DNA of 64,000 nucleotides, taken from positions 310,001 through 374,000 of the forward strand of contig NZ_JAETXJ010000001.1 in NCBI RefSeq assembly GCF_022508225.1. The letters are read 5' to 3'. A program made the translations under genes and the position numbers. Positions within the stretch are counted from its first letter, which is position 1, and each line of letters opens with the position of its first letter. Source of the stretch: Desulfovibrio sp. UIB00. GTDB lineage: Bacteria; Desulfobacterota; Desulfovibrionia; Desulfovibrionales; Desulfovibrionaceae. Shown piece after piece: positions 37,621 to 46,894 of the stretch. The notes beneath the pieces are model-generated. The model was not told where the DNA came from and did not search any database. It worked only from the letters and a program-made list of their open reading frames with translations.

Positions 37621-38709
37621 CTAACGCTCCTTAATCCCGGCGTCTTCTGCTTCGGGCGCGGCACTGGCCTCGTTGAGGGCTGCCCAGATTGCAAGCCCGT
37701 AGGGCGGCTGCAACACCCCCTTTTCGGTGATGATGCCGGTGATAAGCTCTGCGGGGGTTACATCAAAAGCAAAATTGTACACGGGCACATCTGCGGGTGT
37801 CAGGCGCGTATCGCCCACGTGAGTGACCTCGCGTTCCGGGCGCTGCTCAATGGGAATACCGCTGCCGTCGGATGTTGTGGGGTCAATGGTGGAGAGCGGG
37901 GCAGCCACGTAGAAGGGAATATTGAAGTGCTTTGCCAGCAGGGCAACGCCATAGGTGCCGATCTTGTTGGCCGCATCGCCGTTGGCGGCAATGCGGTCGG
38001 CCCCCACCACCACAGACTGCACGAGCCCCTTGCTCATGAGCAGCGCGCAGGCATTGTCGCAGGCAACAGTAACGGGGACATTGTCCTTGTGCAGTTCCCA
38101 GGCCGTGAGGCGCGCGCCCTGGAGAAAGGGCCGCGTTTCATCGGCAATAACCTTGATGCGTTTGCCCTGCTCCACAGCGCCGCGAATAACCCCAAGCGCC
38201 GTGCCATAGCCCGCAGTGGCCAGAGCGCCAGCATTGCAGTGGGTGAGCACGGTGTCGCCGTCTTTCAGGCAATCCGCGCCAAAGCGCCCCAGAGTCTTGC
38301 ATGCTTCCACATCTTCGGCCTGCATTCTGGCGGCCTCGTCAAGAAAGGCCGCGAGCAGGGGGGCGCGGTCGCCGCTTCCGCTGTTGATTATCTTCCACCA
38401 GCATTTGCGCATGCGTTCAACGGCCCAACGCAGGTTTACGGCTGTGGGCCGGGCATTGGCGATGCGGTCAAGCAGTTCTTCAAGCTGGGTGGCCCAGCCG
38501 GGGCCGCTGGTTTCGTTCAGCGCAAGGGCGCAGCCCCAGGCCGCAGTGACGCCAATGGCCGGAGCCCCGCGCACAACCATGGTTTGTAAAGCCGATACAA
38601 TGTCGTCTGTATTGCGGCAGATCACTTCGGTTTCCTGCTCTGGCAGCAAGCGCTGGTCAAGCAGGTGCAGCGCAAGATTTTGCCTGTCAAAGCGAATATG
38701 ATCTTCCAT
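37621..38709 (-). CDS. mtnA: Methylthioribose-1-phosphate isomerase
   Basis: A 362-residue enzyme of the methionine salvage pathway that isomerises 5-methylthioribose-1-phosphate to the ribulose form. Motifs: [13 protein letters not shown] (residues 45-57), [10 protein letters not shown] with the catalytic Cys158, and [18 protein letters not shown] with the catalytic Asp. GGAGG precedes the ATG. Other salvage genes are not nearby; the next gene on the strand is a carbohydrate-type protein. Confidence 0.95.
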   Translation of the reverse strand: MEDHIRFDRQNLALHLLDQRLLPEQETEVICRNTDDIVSALQTMVVRGAPAIGVTAAWGCALALNETSGPGWATQLEELLDRIANARPTAVNLRWAVERMRKCWWKIINSGSGDRAPLLAAFLDEAARMQAEDVEACKTLGRFGADCLKDGDTVLTHCNAGALATAGYGTALGVIRGAVEQGKRIKVIADETRPFLQGARLTAWELHKDNVPVTVACDNACALLMSKGLVQSVVVGADRIAANGDAANKIGTYGVALLAKHFNIPFYVAAPLSTIDPTTSDGSGIPIEQRPEREVTHVGDTRLTPADVPVYNFAFDVTPAELITGIITEKGVLQPPYGLAIWAALNEASAAPEAEDAGIKER

Positions 38710-39041
38710 GGTTTGCCTCCGCAGGATTCAAGATATTTATCAAGGATACACAACTATGCGCGGAAGGCAAAGCGCAGTTGGCGGCATTCCGCCGTAAACC
38801 ATATAAAAAACATGCCCCATCAAGGGGTTCGGCGGCCCGCAATGCTTTACAAACAGGCGCACGGCTGGCTATGCTGCGGCTTGACAAAATCGTTTCCGGC
38901 GACTTGTGAGCGCCCGGTAAACGCACGGGCTTCCTGTGGGGCTGCGCGGCAGGGTGGAGTCCATGCCTGCATGGTGCGGGCGTGACCTGTTGCGAGCGCA
39001 TGGGACAGACTGCATGTCGATCAACTTAGGAGCTATCAGAC
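38710..39041. promoter_or_regulatory. Divergent intergenic region between mtnA and alaC
   Basis: No gene is supported. A CCCC-TTGAT-GGGG hairpin followed by six T residues on the minus strand (about 38803-38825) and a GGCGG-AATG-CCGCC hairpin (38781-38794) lie in the mtnA leader. I looked for an S-adenosylmethionine riboswitch upstream of mtnA and did not find one. Confidence 0.35.
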
Positions 39042-40223
39042 ATGGAAGAGTTTTCGCGGATTCGCCGCCTCCCCCCCTATGTTTTTGCGGTGGTGGGAGA
39101 CCTCAAAATGCGGCTGCGTCGGCAGAATATCGACATCGTGGACTTCAGCATGGGCAATCCGGACATCGCAACGCCCGCACCCATCGTCGACAAGCTTGTT
39201 GAGGCAGCACAGAAGCCGGTGAACCACCGCTACTCGCTTTCGCGCGGTATTCCGAACCTGCGCAAAGCCATCTGTGATCGCTATGCGCGCCACTACGGCG
39301 TGCAGCTCGACCCTGACAGCGAAGCCATCGTGACCCTGGGTTCCAAGGAAGGTCTGGCCCACCTTTCGCTGGCTATTCTTGAGCCTGGCGACGTGGTGCT
39401 CGCCCCCGACCCGACCTATCCCATCCACAAGTACGCGCCCATCATTGCAGGCGCGGACGTGCGCAGCGTGCCCATCGGCCCTGGCCGCAATTTTTTTGAA
39501 GACCTTGAGGCCGCCATGCGTCAGGCCTGGCCCAAGCCCAAGGTGCTTTTCATCTGCTATCCGCACAACCCCACCACCGAAGTGACGGATCTGGAATTCT
39601 TCCAGAAGATTGTGGATTTCGCCAAGGAAAACCACATCTGGGTTGTGCATGATCTGGCTTACGCCGATCTGGTTTTTGACGGATACAAGGCCCCCAGCTT
39701 TTTGCAGGCCAAGGGCGCCAAGGATGTGGGCGTGGAATTCTACTCCCTGTCCAAGAGCTATTCCATGCCCGGCTGGCGCGTGGGTTTTGCCGTGGGCAAC
39801 AAGGATCTTATCCACGCCCTTGCGCGCATCAAGAGCTACCTGGATTACGGCATGTTCCAGCCCATCCAGATTGCCTCCACCGTGGCCCTCAACGGCCCTG
39901 AAGACTGCGTGCACCAGATCCGCGACGTGTATCAGGAACGGCGCGACCGCCTCATCGAAGGCCTGAACCGCATCGGCTGGGAAACGCCTTCGCCCAAGGC
40001 GACCATGTTTGTGTGGGCGCACATTCCCGAACCCTTCCGCAAGATGGGTTCCGTGGAATTTTCCAAGCTGCTGTTGCAGGAGGCCCACGTGGCCGTTTCG
40101 CCTGGTCTGGGCTTCGGCTCCTACGGCGACGAATACGTGCGCTTTGCCCTGATTGAAAACGAGCACCGCACGCGGCAGGCTATTAGCAGCATGCGGCGGT
40201 TGTTGTCGGGCGTCTCCGACTAA
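39042..40223 (+). CDS. alaC: Alanine-synthesising aminotransferase AlaC
   Basis: A 393-residue class I/II aminotransferase. It matches E. coli AlaC closely through most of its length ([35 protein letters not shown], and the PLP lysine in [12 protein letters not shown]). It moves the amino group of glutamate to pyruvate to make alanine. It is upstream of hom, separated by a 385-base region with a repeat element, so co-transcription is uncertain. Confidence 0.92.
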   Translation: MEEFSRIRRLPPYVFAVVGDLKMRLRRQNIDIVDFSMGNPDIATPAPIVDKLVEAAQKPVNHRYSLSRGIPNLRKAICDRYARHYGVQLDPDSEAIVTLGSKEGLAHLSLAILEPGDVVLAPDPTYPIHKYAPIIAGADVRSVPIGPGRNFFEDLEAAMRQAWPKPKVLFICYPHNPTTEVTDLEFFQKIVDFAKENHIWVVHDLAYADLVFDGYKAPSFLQAKGAKDVGVEFYSLSKSYSMPGWRVGFAVGNKDLIHALARIKSYLDYGMFQPIQIASTVALNGPEDCVHQIRDVYQERRDRLIEGLNRIGWETPSPKATMFVWAHIPEPFRKMGSVEFSKLLLQEAHVAVSPGLGFGSYGDEYVRFALIENEHRTRQAISSMRRLLSGVSD

Positions 40224-40608
40224 ACCTGTTTCGCCCTCCGCGTCTTTTTGCTTCCGGCGGCGTCAGGCGGTCTTTTTATTCCGGTCGAGTACCATCAGAG
40301 TACACTCCCTGCATAAAAAGCCCGTCTTCCTTGCCGGAAGGCAAAAATCCCCAGGATGGCAAAATAGGTTTTGGAAGCATCGTTTGTCCCCTGGACAGCC
40401 TGAAACGGGCCGTTTTCTCGCCAGGGAACAAAATCTCGCTTTCAAAAACCGTTTTTCGGACGGGATGAAACGAGGTCAGAACAACTGAAATCGGCGGGGT
40501 CGGGAGGTTTTCCGGCCCCGCCGCAGCAACCATAAGGCCGCATATGGCCAACAACCGCGCAGGCCCGCGGCGGACAGACCGGGGTTAGGCAGCAGATTCG
40601 GAGGCGAC
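40224..40608. other. Leader region of hom with a dispersed repeat
   Basis: Most of this region is taken up by the repeat listed at 40251-40486. The remainder (40487-40608) leads to the hom ribosome site (GGAGGCG) and holds no gene. Confidence 0.5.
40251..40486 (+). repeat. Dispersed intergenic repeat, copy A
   Basis: Shares blocks in the same order with 45398-45594: CCGGCGGCGTCAG, TCGAGTACCAT, CTGGAC, CTGAAACGGGCC, a GCCAGgGaACAAAATC-like block and CAGAAC...ACTGAAAT. It begins about 30 bases after a stop codon and contains the hairpin CTTCC-TTGCC-GGAAG. The nature (structured RNA, small mobile element or other) is unknown. Confidence 0.6.
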
Positions 40609-41943
40609 ATGACAAAGAACAGCGATAAACCCCTGGTAGTGGGCCTTGCCGGATTCGGCACCGTGGGCGGCGGCCTTGTGCGTCTGCTTGACGAAAACGC
40701 CGACCTTATCCGCCGCCGTTGCGGGCGCGACATCGTGCTCAAAAAGGTGCTTGTGCGCAACGCCACCAAGGCCCGCAGCGCCCAGTTGCCCGCCGGAACG
40801 GAACTTACCACTGATTACCGCGCGCTTACCGATGATCCTGAAATCGACGTGCTGGTGGAACTGATCGGCGGCATCGACAATGCCCGCACCATCATCGACC
40901 GCGCCCTTGATCAGGGCAAGCACATCGTCACCGCCAACAAGGCCCTGCTGGCCGAGGAAGGTCTGGCCCTGTTCCAGAAGGCTGACCGCAAAAAGCGCAT
41001 CCTGCGCTACGAAGCCAGCGTGGCTGGGGCCATCCCCATTGTGGAGACGCTGAAGGAAAGCCTTACGGGCAACCGCATCGAATCGCTCATGGGCATTCTC
41101 AACGGCACCAGCAACTATATTTTGTCTGAAATGACCAGCAACGGTATGGATTTTGACGTTGCGCTCAAGCAGGCCCAGCAGCTGGGCTATGCCGAGGCCG
41201 ACCCCACGCTGGACATTGACGGGCATGATGCCGCCCACAAGCTTATCTTGCTTATCCGTCTGGCCTATGGGGTGCACTATCCCTACACGGCCCTTTCGGT
41301 GCGCGGCATTCGCGGGCTTTCCGGCATGGATATCCGCCTTGCGCGCGAATTTGGCTACCGCATCAAGCTCATTGGTCAGGTGCGTGAGGTACCTGGCGCC
41401 GAGGGCGCTGAGAGTGATGGCAACATCCGGCTTGAGGCCGGGGTGTTCCCCGCCCTTGTGTACCACAAGTTTTTGCTGGCCCGCGTGGGCGGCGTGTACA
41501 ACGCCGTGCGGGTGGACGCCAACGCCTCCGGCCCGCTGTTTTTCCACGGGCGCGGCGCGGGCGATCTGCCCACAGCCGGAGCCGTGCTGGGCGATCTACT
41601 GGCCGTTGCCCGCGATGAACGCCCCAACAACACCGGCTTTGTGGGCAAGGAATTGCCCAAGGCCTCCATTGTGCCGCCGGAAGAATGGCGCTCGTGCTAC
41701 TACGTGCGCGTCATGGTGCAGGACACCCCCGGCGTGCTGCGTGATCTTTCGGGCTGCATGGCCGCCGAGGGCATCAGCATGGCCCAGGTCATCCAGAAGA
41801 GTGATGAAGGCAATGGCGTTCCGCTGGTCTTCATGACCCACGAAACCACGGCCCGCGCCATGGGCGATGCTCTCCAGCGCACCATGGACGCCGGCCTGCT
41901 CAAGGAACCTGCGGTGTACTTCCGCGTGTTGGGAGGAGCATGA
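40609..41943 (+). CDS. hom: Homoserine dehydrogenase
   Basis: A 444-residue NAD(P)-dependent enzyme of threonine and methionine synthesis. It has the N-terminal nucleotide fold GLAGFGTVGGGL (residues 12-23), the catalytic region ILNGTSNYILSEM with downstream DPTLDIDGHDAAHK, and a C-terminal ACT domain (about 365-430) for feedback control. No aspartokinase is fused. GGAGG precedes the ATG. The stop overlaps the next gene's start (ATGA). Confidence 0.95.
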   Translation: MTKNSDKPLVVGLAGFGTVGGGLVRLLDENADLIRRRCGRDIVLKKVLVRNATKARSAQLPAGTELTTDYRALTDDPEIDVLVELIGGIDNARTIIDRALDQGKHIVTANKALLAEEGLALFQKADRKKRILRYEASVAGAIPIVETLKESLTGNRIESLMGILNGTSNYILSEMTSNGMDFDVALKQAQQLGYAEADPTLDIDGHDAAHKLILLIRLAYGVHYPYTALSVRGIRGLSGMDIRLAREFGYRIKLIGQVREVPGAEGAESDGNIRLEAGVFPALVYHKFLLARVGGVYNAVRVDANASGPLFFHGRGAGDLPTAGAVLGDLLAVARDERPNNTGFVGKELPKASIVPPEEWRSCYYVRVMVQDTPGVLRDLSGCMAAEGISMAQVIQKSDEGNGVPLVFMTHETTARAMGDALQRTMDAGLLKEPAVYFRVLGGA

Positions 41944-43127
41944 TAATTTTTGACGAACCATACGTCTCGCCAGAGCTGCTCGACTACGCGGCAGCCCGGC
42001 GGGAACCGGTGCTCGACAATGCTGTGGCGCGGGACTTGTCCCGCGCCCGCGCGCTTTCTGGCGCAGCGCCCCTGAACCTCGTACCGGAAGCGGAGTTTGC
42101 GGCCCAGTGCCGGAAGTCCTGCCCGGACTGCGCGCCCCCGCGCATTTATACCTGCTCGGAAAATTCCCTGGCCTGGGTTTGCGACCACGTGGACAATGCC
42201 GAGCTTGTCAGCGGCATTGAGAAGCTCAAGAACAAGGCCAGAACCCGCGAGCTGCTGCGTCCTCTCTACGATGATTATTTCTATCGCAGACTCACTCTTG
42301 ATGCCCTGCGCCATCTGCCTTTTGAAGAATTGCGCCTGCCCTGCGTGGTCAAGCCTTCTGTGGGTTTTTTCAGCCTGGGCGTGCGCATTGTGCGCACTCG
42401 CGAAGACTGGCTTGCCGCCCTCGTCGCCATTGAGCAGGAAGCAACGCACTGGCGCGAGCAGTATCCCGACAGCGTTGTGGACAGCGAAGACTGGCTCATA
42501 GAGGAATACATTGAAGGCGATGAATACGCCGTGGATGTATACTTTGACGCGCAGGGGCAGGCCGTGATCTGCAACATTCTGCGGCACGAATTTGCTTCCG
42601 CTTCAGACGTGAGCGACCGCCTGTACTACACGGGCGCTTCTGTGGTACGTTCCCACCTTGCAGAGTTCGAGGCATGGTTCAATAAGGTTAACTCCCTGCT
42701 CTGCCTGCGGAATTTTCCCACCCATGTGGAGCTGCGGCGTGACGCCCAAGGGCGCATACGGCCCATCGAATTCAACGCTCTGCGTTTTGCGGGCTGGTGC
42801 TGCACGGACGTTACCCTGTTTTCCTGGGGCTTCCACACCTACGGGTGCTTTCTGGAAGGGCGGCGGCCCGATTGGGACAAGGCTCTGGCCGGGCGCGAAG
42901 GCAAGCTCTACACCCTCATCGTGCTGAACAAGCCGGAAAACTGCCCGCCCGTACGCAACTTTGATTACGAGGCCTTGGGCCGTGGCTTTGCCCGTGTCCT
43001 GCATGTGCGCAAAAGCGATTTTACGCGCTATGGGCTGTTTGGTTTTCTCTTTACCGAAACGCCGGAAAACCAGCGTGAAGAGCTGGACCGCATAGCCCGC
43101 TCCGACCTGCTGGAATTCACAAGCTGA
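41940..43127 (+). CDS. ATP-grasp domain protein of unknown substrate
   Basis: A 395-residue protein with an ATP-grasp fold: LPCVVKPSVGFFSLGVRIV (about 132-150) holds the Lys and Gly-rich lid, and DWLIEEYIEGDEYAVDVY (about 184-201) plus RPIEFNALRF (about 275-284) give the metal and nucleotide sites. Such enzymes join a carboxylate to an amine or thiol. It begins on the hom stop codon, so it is co-translated with hom, and yjbQ follows 7 bases later. The substrate is unknown; the tight link to hom suggests amino acid chemistry but does not prove it. Confidence 0.78.
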   Translation: MIIFDEPYVSPELLDYAAARREPVLDNAVARDLSRARALSGAAPLNLVPEAEFAAQCRKSCPDCAPPRIYTCSENSLAWVCDHVDNAELVSGIEKLKNKARTRELLRPLYDDYFYRRLTLDALRHLPFEELRLPCVVKPSVGFFSLGVRIVRTREDWLAALVAIEQEATHWREQYPDSVVDSEDWLIEEYIEGDEYAVDVYFDAQGQAVICNILRHEFASASDVSDRLYYTGASVVRSHLAEFEAWFNKVNSLLCLRNFPTHVELRRDAQGRIRPIEFNALRFAGWCCTDVTLFSWGFHTYGCFLEGRRPDWDKALAGREGKLYTLIVLNKPENCPPVRNFDYEALGRGFARVLHVRKSDFTRYGLFGFLFTETPENQREELDRIARSDLLEFTS

Positions 43128-43134
43128 GGCAACC

Positions 43135-43548
43135 GTGGAAACCCTTGAAATAAGCACCCGCAGCCGGTGCGAGATGATCGACATCACGGCGGAGCTGCGC
43201 GCGCTGGTGCGCCGCAGGGCCGCCGATGGTCGCTGGCAGAGCGGCGCTCTGGCCCTGTTCTGCCCGCACACCACCTGCGGCCTCACGGTCAACGAAGGCG
43301 CAGACCCTGACGTGCGGCGCGACATGCTGGCCTTTTTCAGCCACCTTGTCCCGGAGCATGGCGACTACCGCCACGCTGAGGGCAACAGCGATGCCCACAT
43401 AAAAACCACCCTGCACGGGCCATCCCTCCTGCTGATTGTGGAGAAGGGCGAACTGCGCCTTGGCACGTGGCAATCCGTTTATTTGTGCGAGGGCGATGGC
43501 CCACGCCGACGCAACCTGTGGCTGCAATGGCTGAAGTCCGACGACTAG
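43135..43548 (+). CDS. yjbQ: YjbQ/UPF0047 family protein
   Basis: A 137-residue protein with the conserved pattern CPHTTCGLTVNEGADPDVRRD and a distal GTWQSVYLCEGDGPR. A GTG start at 43135, after GAGGC, is needed because the first ATG would drop the conserved N-terminal strand. The family was linked to secondary thiamine-phosphate synthase activity; the physiological role is unclear. It is the last gene of the hom unit. Confidence 0.85.
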   Translation: METLEISTRSRCEMIDITAELRALVRRRAADGRWQSGALALFCPHTTCGLTVNEGADPDVRRDMLAFFSHLVPEHGDYRHAEGNSDAHIKTTLHGPSLLLIVEKGELRLGTWQSVYLCEGDGPRRRNLWLQWLKSDD

Positions 43549-43559
43549 AGTATTTCGTG

Positions 43560-43588
43560 GCAAGGATTTTTCAGAGAAATCCTTGCAG
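43560..43588 (+). terminator. Possible terminator after yjbQ
   Basis: A stem GCAAGGATTT/AAATCCTTGC with a seven-base loop lies just past the yjbQ stop. It lacks a T-run, so it may only protect the 3' end. Confidence 0.45.
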
Positions 43589-43680
43589 AGCAGTTGACTC
43601 ATTTCATGCGTAAACAGCTCTAGAGCGGGCATTCAGCTGCTTGCGGCCTGCCTTTTCATGGCCTCAAAGGAGCACTATCC

Positions 43681-45369
43681 ATGCCCCATGACGTAAATCT
43701 TATTCTTACACTTGCCGGGGGGCTTTCCGCCGCCCTGGTTCTTGGTTTTATCACGCAGAAATTGCGTCTTTCCCCGCTTGTGGGCTATCTGCTTGCAGGC
43801 ATCATCGTAGGCCCTCACTCCCCCGGCTTTGTGGCCGATGCCTCCACGGCGGCCCAGTGCGCCGAGATTGGCGTTATCCTGCTGATGTTTGGCGTGGGCC
43901 TGCATTTTCACCTCAAGGATCTGCTGGCCGTGGGGGCCATTGCCACTGGCGGCGCAGCGGCGCAGATATCGCTGGCAACGCTGGCAAGCATGGGGTTATT
44001 GCATTTTTTCGGCTTTGATCTGCTTTCCGGCGCGGTTTACGGCATGGCTATTTCCGTTGCCAGCACCGTGGTCCTTACCCGTGTACTTGCCGATAACCAT
44101 GACCTGCACAATCCCACCGGGCACGTGGCCCTGGGCTGGCTGGTGGTGGAAGATATCTTTACCATTCTGCTGCTTGTGCTGCTGCCTTCGGTTCTTTCTC
44201 CGGGCGGCGAATTTTGGAGCGCCCTGGGCATGACCCTGCTGAAGCTGGCGGCGCTCTCCGTGTTTACGCTTGTGGCCGGGCAAAAACTTATCCCGCTGTT
44301 TCTGGGCTACGTGGCCCGCACGGGCACCCGCGATCTGTTCACCCTCGCAGTGTTGGCCCTGGCCCTTGGCATCGCCGTTGCTGCTGCGGAATTTTTTGGG
44401 GCGTCCATGGCGCTTGGCGCATTTTTGGCAGGCATGGTTGTGGGGCAGTCCGAGTTCAGCGCCCGTGCCGCCGCCGAAGCCCTGCCCCTGCGTGATGCCT
44501 TTGCCGTGCTGTTTTTTGTGTCTGTGGGCATGCTCTTTGACCCTGCCTCGCTGGCGCAGGACTGGCCCCTCATGCTGGCGACTCTTTTTGTCATCATGAT
44601 TGTGAAGCCCCTTGGGGCGCTGCTGATGACAAGCCTGTTTCGCAAGCCTCTCAAGCAGGGGCTTTCCGTGGCCGCCTCCCTGTCGCAGGTGGGTGAATTT
44701 ACGTTTATCCTTGCGGGCCTTGGCATCAGCCTTGGGGTTTTTGACCAGAGGGTCAACAATGCGCTTATTCCAGCGGCCATCATCTCCATCACGTTCAACC
44801 CCATGCTGTACCGCAAGGCCAAGGATGTGGCCCTGTGGTGGGAGAAGCGCAAGCGCGGTAATATTATCGAACCTGCGGCCTGCCTGATCGTACCGGACGA
44901 AGGCGACCGCGCGCGGGTGGTTGTGGTGGGCTACGGCCCCGTTGGGCGCAGTTGCTGCCGTATCTTGCAGGACAGCAGCATGTTGCCCGTGGTTGTGGAA
45001 ATGAATATCGACACTGTGCGGCTTTTGCGCAGCGAAGGTGTGCCCGTGGTGCACGGCGATGCCATGCAGGCCGAGGTGCTGCGTGAGGCTGGTCTGGAAA
45101 AGGCCGAGGCCCTGCTGCTCACATCCCCCAGTATTCCCGCAGGCGAAGTGACGTCCATAGCGCGCGCGGTGAACCCGCATGCGCGTATTCTGGCGCACAC
45201 GGCCTTTGTGAGCGAAGCCCGCTCCCTGCGCGACAAAGGCGCAGACGCCGTGTTCAGCGGCGAACGCGAAGTTGCGCTGGCCATGGCGGAATATCTGCTG
45301 CGTTCGGCGGGAGCGCCGGAGGCGTATGTGCAGACGGAACTTGAACGCGTGCGCGAGAAGCTCGACTAG
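43681..45369 (+). CDS. CPA2 cation:proton antiporter with TrkA-N domain (KefB/YbaL-like)
   Basis: A 562-residue protein. Residues about 5-385 form a 12-helix Na+/H+-exchanger-like domain with the conserved LRLSPLVGYLLAGIIVGP and the helix pair ASTVVLTRVL. Residues about 415-540 form a Rossmann-type TrkA-N domain (VVVVGYGPVGRSCCRIL) that binds a nucleotide and gates transport. The arrangement matches KefB, KefC and YbaL. It moves K+ or Na+ against H+. AAAGGAGC precedes the ATG. Confidence 0.9.
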   Translation: MPHDVNLILTLAGGLSAALVLGFITQKLRLSPLVGYLLAGIIVGPHSPGFVADASTAAQCAEIGVILLMFGVGLHFHLKDLLAVGAIATGGAAAQISLATLASMGLLHFFGFDLLSGAVYGMAISVASTVVLTRVLADNHDLHNPTGHVALGWLVVEDIFTILLLVLLPSVLSPGGEFWSALGMTLLKLAALSVFTLVAGQKLIPLFLGYVARTGTRDLFTLAVLALALGIAVAAAEFFGASMALGAFLAGMVVGQSEFSARAAAEALPLRDAFAVLFFVSVGMLFDPASLAQDWPLMLATLFVIMIVKPLGALLMTSLFRKPLKQGLSVAASLSQVGEFTFILAGLGISLGVFDQRVNNALIPAAIISITFNPMLYRKAKDVALWWEKRKRGNIIEPAACLIVPDEGDRARVVVVGYGPVGRSCCRILQDSSMLPVVVEMNIDTVRLLRSEGVPVVHGDAMQAEVLREAGLEKAEALLLTSPSIPAGEVTSIARAVNPHARILAHTAFVSEARSLRDKGADAVFSGEREVALAMAEYLLRSAGAPEAYVQTELERVREKLD

Positions 45370-45397
45370 TCGTAGCTCGCACAGGGCTTTTTTGCCC

Positions 45398-45594
45398 ACC
45401 GGCGGCGTCAGAATGGCTTATTGCTCCAGTCGAGTACCATAGCATAGTTTAGAAAGCGTCTTTTGCCCTCTGGACTGCGTCAAAAGCCCGTTTCAGTCCA
45501 GGGCTGTACCAGCATGTACTATCCCTGTCCTGAAACGGGCCATTTCCTTGCCAGAGGACAAAATCCATCTTTTTAAACGTTGCAGAACTGAAAT
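45398..45594 (+). repeat. Dispersed intergenic repeat, copy B
   Basis: Second copy of the element at 40251-40486. It has a long inverted pair, GCCCGTTTCAG (45486-45496) and CTGAAACGGGC (45530-45540), so the transcript could fold into a hairpin. It lies between the antiporter and dinB. Confidence 0.6.
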
Positions 45595-45625
45595 AAAAAT
45601 AGCTAGTTGAGCATCAAATACCGCC

Positions 45626-46888
45626 ATGATCATCCACATAGACATGGATGCCTTTTTTGCATCGGTAGAGCAGATGGACGACCCGTCCCTGCGCGGCAAG
45701 CCCGTCATTGTGGGCGGCGAGCAGCGGGGCGTGGTTTCCACCTGTTCTTATGAGGCGCGCGTTTTTGGGGTGCATTCCGCCATGCCCATGGCAACAGCCC
45801 GCAGGCTCTGCCCGCAGGCCATTGTGGTGCGTGGCCGACACTCGCGCTATGCCGAGCTTTCGCGGGCTGTCATGGCGGCCCTTGGCGAGTTTTCGCCCCT
45901 TGTGGAGCAGGCCAGCGTGGATGAGGCCTATGTGGACGCCACAGGCCTTGAGCGTCTGTTTGGCTCTCTGGAAGAGCTGCTTCTGCGCATCAAGGAGCGT
46001 GTGCGCGAGGCCACGGGCGGCCTTACCTGTTCCGCCGGGGCAGCGCCTGTGAAGTTTCTTGCCAAGATTTGTTCAGACATCAATAAGCCCGATGGCATGT
46101 TTATCCTGCGGCCCGAAGAAGTGGACGACTTTCTGGCGACCCTGCCCGTGGGCAAGATTCCCGGCGTGGGCAAGCGCATGGTTGAGAGTCTGCAAGGTCT
46201 GGGAGTGAGAACCGTGGGGCAGTTGCGCCGCTACAGTCTGGATTTTATGCTGCGCAAATACGGTAAGTGGGGCGGTGTGCTGTTTGAGCGCGTGCACGGG
46301 CGCGACCCGCGCGGCATAGAAACTGAGCGCGCCGCCAAGAGCGAAAGTGCGGAATGCACCTTTACCGAGGACACGCGCGACCGGGATTTTTTGCAGCGCA
46401 TGCTGCTGGCCCATGCAGAGCGCGTGGGCGCTTCGCTGCGGCGGCACGGCTACAGGGGCCGCACGGTGACGCTCAAGGTCAAGTATACGGATTTTCGACA
46501 GGTTACCCGCTCGCGCACACTGCCGGAGGGCATAAACGCCACGGAAACCATTTTTGAGGTGGGCTGCGCCCTGCTGCGTGAGTTGCCCCTGCCCCAGCCT
46601 GTGCGGCTTATCGGCCTTGGGGTTTCAGGTTTTGACGCGCCTGTGGCGCAATTGGTCTTGCCGGGCGCAGTCAAGCCCGCAACGCAGGGGCTGGACCCGC
46701 AGGTTGAGGCCAGAAGGCAAAAACTCGATGCCGCGCTGGACGATCTGCGCAGCCGCTTTGGCAACAAGGCCGTGCAGCGCGGGCGGCTGTTTACTCCTGC
46801 GGAAAAAAAGGCAGCTGCCGCGCTTACCCCGGATAGCGCCGGGGATGCGGACACGTCGGATGCAAAAGAATCTGATCGTGAGGAGTAG
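45626..46888 (+). CDS. dinB: DNA polymerase IV
   Basis: A 420-residue Y-family polymerase for translesion synthesis. The catalytic acidic residues are in IHIDMDAFF (Asp6, Asp8) and SVDEAYVD, and the finger/palm signatures TCSAGAAPVKFLAKICSD and PGVGKRM are intact. The C-terminal little-finger domain is present; no clear beta-clamp motif is obvious at the Asp/Glu-rich tail. The ribosome site is weak. No clear LexA box can be called upstream. It converges with tlyA, with only six bases between. Confidence 0.94.
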   Translation: MIIHIDMDAFFASVEQMDDPSLRGKPVIVGGEQRGVVSTCSYEARVFGVHSAMPMATARRLCPQAIVVRGRHSRYAELSRAVMAALGEFSPLVEQASVDEAYVDATGLERLFGSLEELLLRIKERVREATGGLTCSAGAAPVKFLAKICSDINKPDGMFILRPEEVDDFLATLPVGKIPGVGKRMVESLQGLGVRTVGQLRRYSLDFMLRKYGKWGGVLFERVHGRDPRGIETERAAKSESAECTFTEDTRDRDFLQRMLLAHAERVGASLRRHGYRGRTVTLKVKYTDFRQVTRSRTLPEGINATETIFEVGCALLRELPLPQPVRLIGLGVSGFDAPVAQLVLPGAVKPATQGLDPQVEARRQKLDAALDDLRSRFGNKAVQRGRLFTPAEKKAAAALTPDSAGDADTSDAKESDREE

Positions 46889-46894
46889 GCGGCT

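Noticed and set aside
38710..38850. S-adenosylmethionine riboswitch upstream of mtnA
   Set aside because: Only simple hairpins are seen; no conserved SAM aptamer core.
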